From NCBI GenBank assembly GCA_964618075.1, contig CAZTZO010000031.1, positions 1 through 13,078 on the forward strand: a DNA stretch of 13,078 nt. The letters run 5' to 3'. The position numbers were made by a program, and so were the translations under genes. The first letter of the stretch is position 1; each line of letters starts with the position of its first letter. Origin of the DNA: CAYTMY01 sp964618075. GTDB taxonomy: Bacteria; Bacillota; Clostridia; Eubacteriales; Anaerofustaceae. A model generated the notes under the pieces. It was given only the letters and a program-made list of their open reading frames with translations, searched no databases and was not told where the DNA came from. Below are positions 13,042-13,078 of this stretch, one piece after another.

Positions 13042-13078
13042 ATGAAAAAAAGCAAAAAACAGACAAAAAAAAGAAGGA
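13042..13078 (+). CDS. Possible start of a truncated, Lys/Arg-rich gene
   Basis: An ATG at 13042 opens a frame of 12 residues (MKKSKKQTKKRR) that is still open at the window edge. A strongly basic N-terminus is common in membrane and ribosome-associated proteins. There is no clear ribosome binding site; the bases directly upstream are the second repeat copy. Too little is visible to name it, and it may not be a gene. Confidence 0.25.
   Translation, partial: MKKSKKQTKKRR

Overview
The window reads as chromosomal DNA of a low-to-mid GC Bacillota, most likely an uncultured member of the Clostridia. The support is a set of Gram-positive markers: a RapZ-YvcK pair, a YlbJ/SpoVV-type membrane protein, a PfoR-like EIIC protein, an XpaC-family protein, a CblT-CblS vitamin B12 salvage pair, and AGGAG-type ribosome binding sites. 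Both edges look cut. The left edge starts inside a broken gene, and the right edge ends a few codons into a possible new one, so this may be a whole assembly contig.

Layout. Positions 1-1564 (+) hold the frameshifted C-terminal remnant of a long-chain acyl-CoA synthetase, followed closely by a complete SLC13/DASS-type anion transporter. A convergent junction with an 11-bp inverted repeat follows. Positions 3192-1636 (-) form a compact B12 salvage unit: a strong sigma-A-like promoter, a cobalamin riboswitch, an intrinsic terminator as expression platform, cblT (ECF S component for alpha-ribazole) and cblS (alpha-ribazole kinase). Next is a single Fic-fold gene (3387-4040, -) whose catalytic His is replaced by Gln. 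It lies between two copies of a 15-bp direct repeat, one of which spans the stop codon of the next gene.

Positions 4132-11462 (-) are a long run of same-strand genes. In transcription order they are: PfoR-like EIIC, xpaC-like, 5-formyl-THF cyclo-ligase, ylbJ-like, rapZ, yvcK, rph, rdgB and a YfcE/YsnB-type phosphodiesterase. Short gaps and ATGA/TGATG-type overlaps tie rapZ-yvcK and rph-rdgB-phosphodiesterase together, and a good promoter precedes rapZ. Positions 11582-12969 (+) hold lgt and a small four-helix membrane protein. The right end carries two copies of a 23-bp repeat containing an 11-bp palindrome.

Most genes are housekeeping: RNA maturation, nucleotide-pool cleaning, one-carbon metabolism, envelope homeostasis and lipoprotein modification. 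The accessory or unusual parts are the riboswitch-controlled B12 salvage pair, the repeat-flanked His-less Fic gene, the broken acyl-CoA synthetase and the terminal repeats. I did not find a clearly new multi-gene system.
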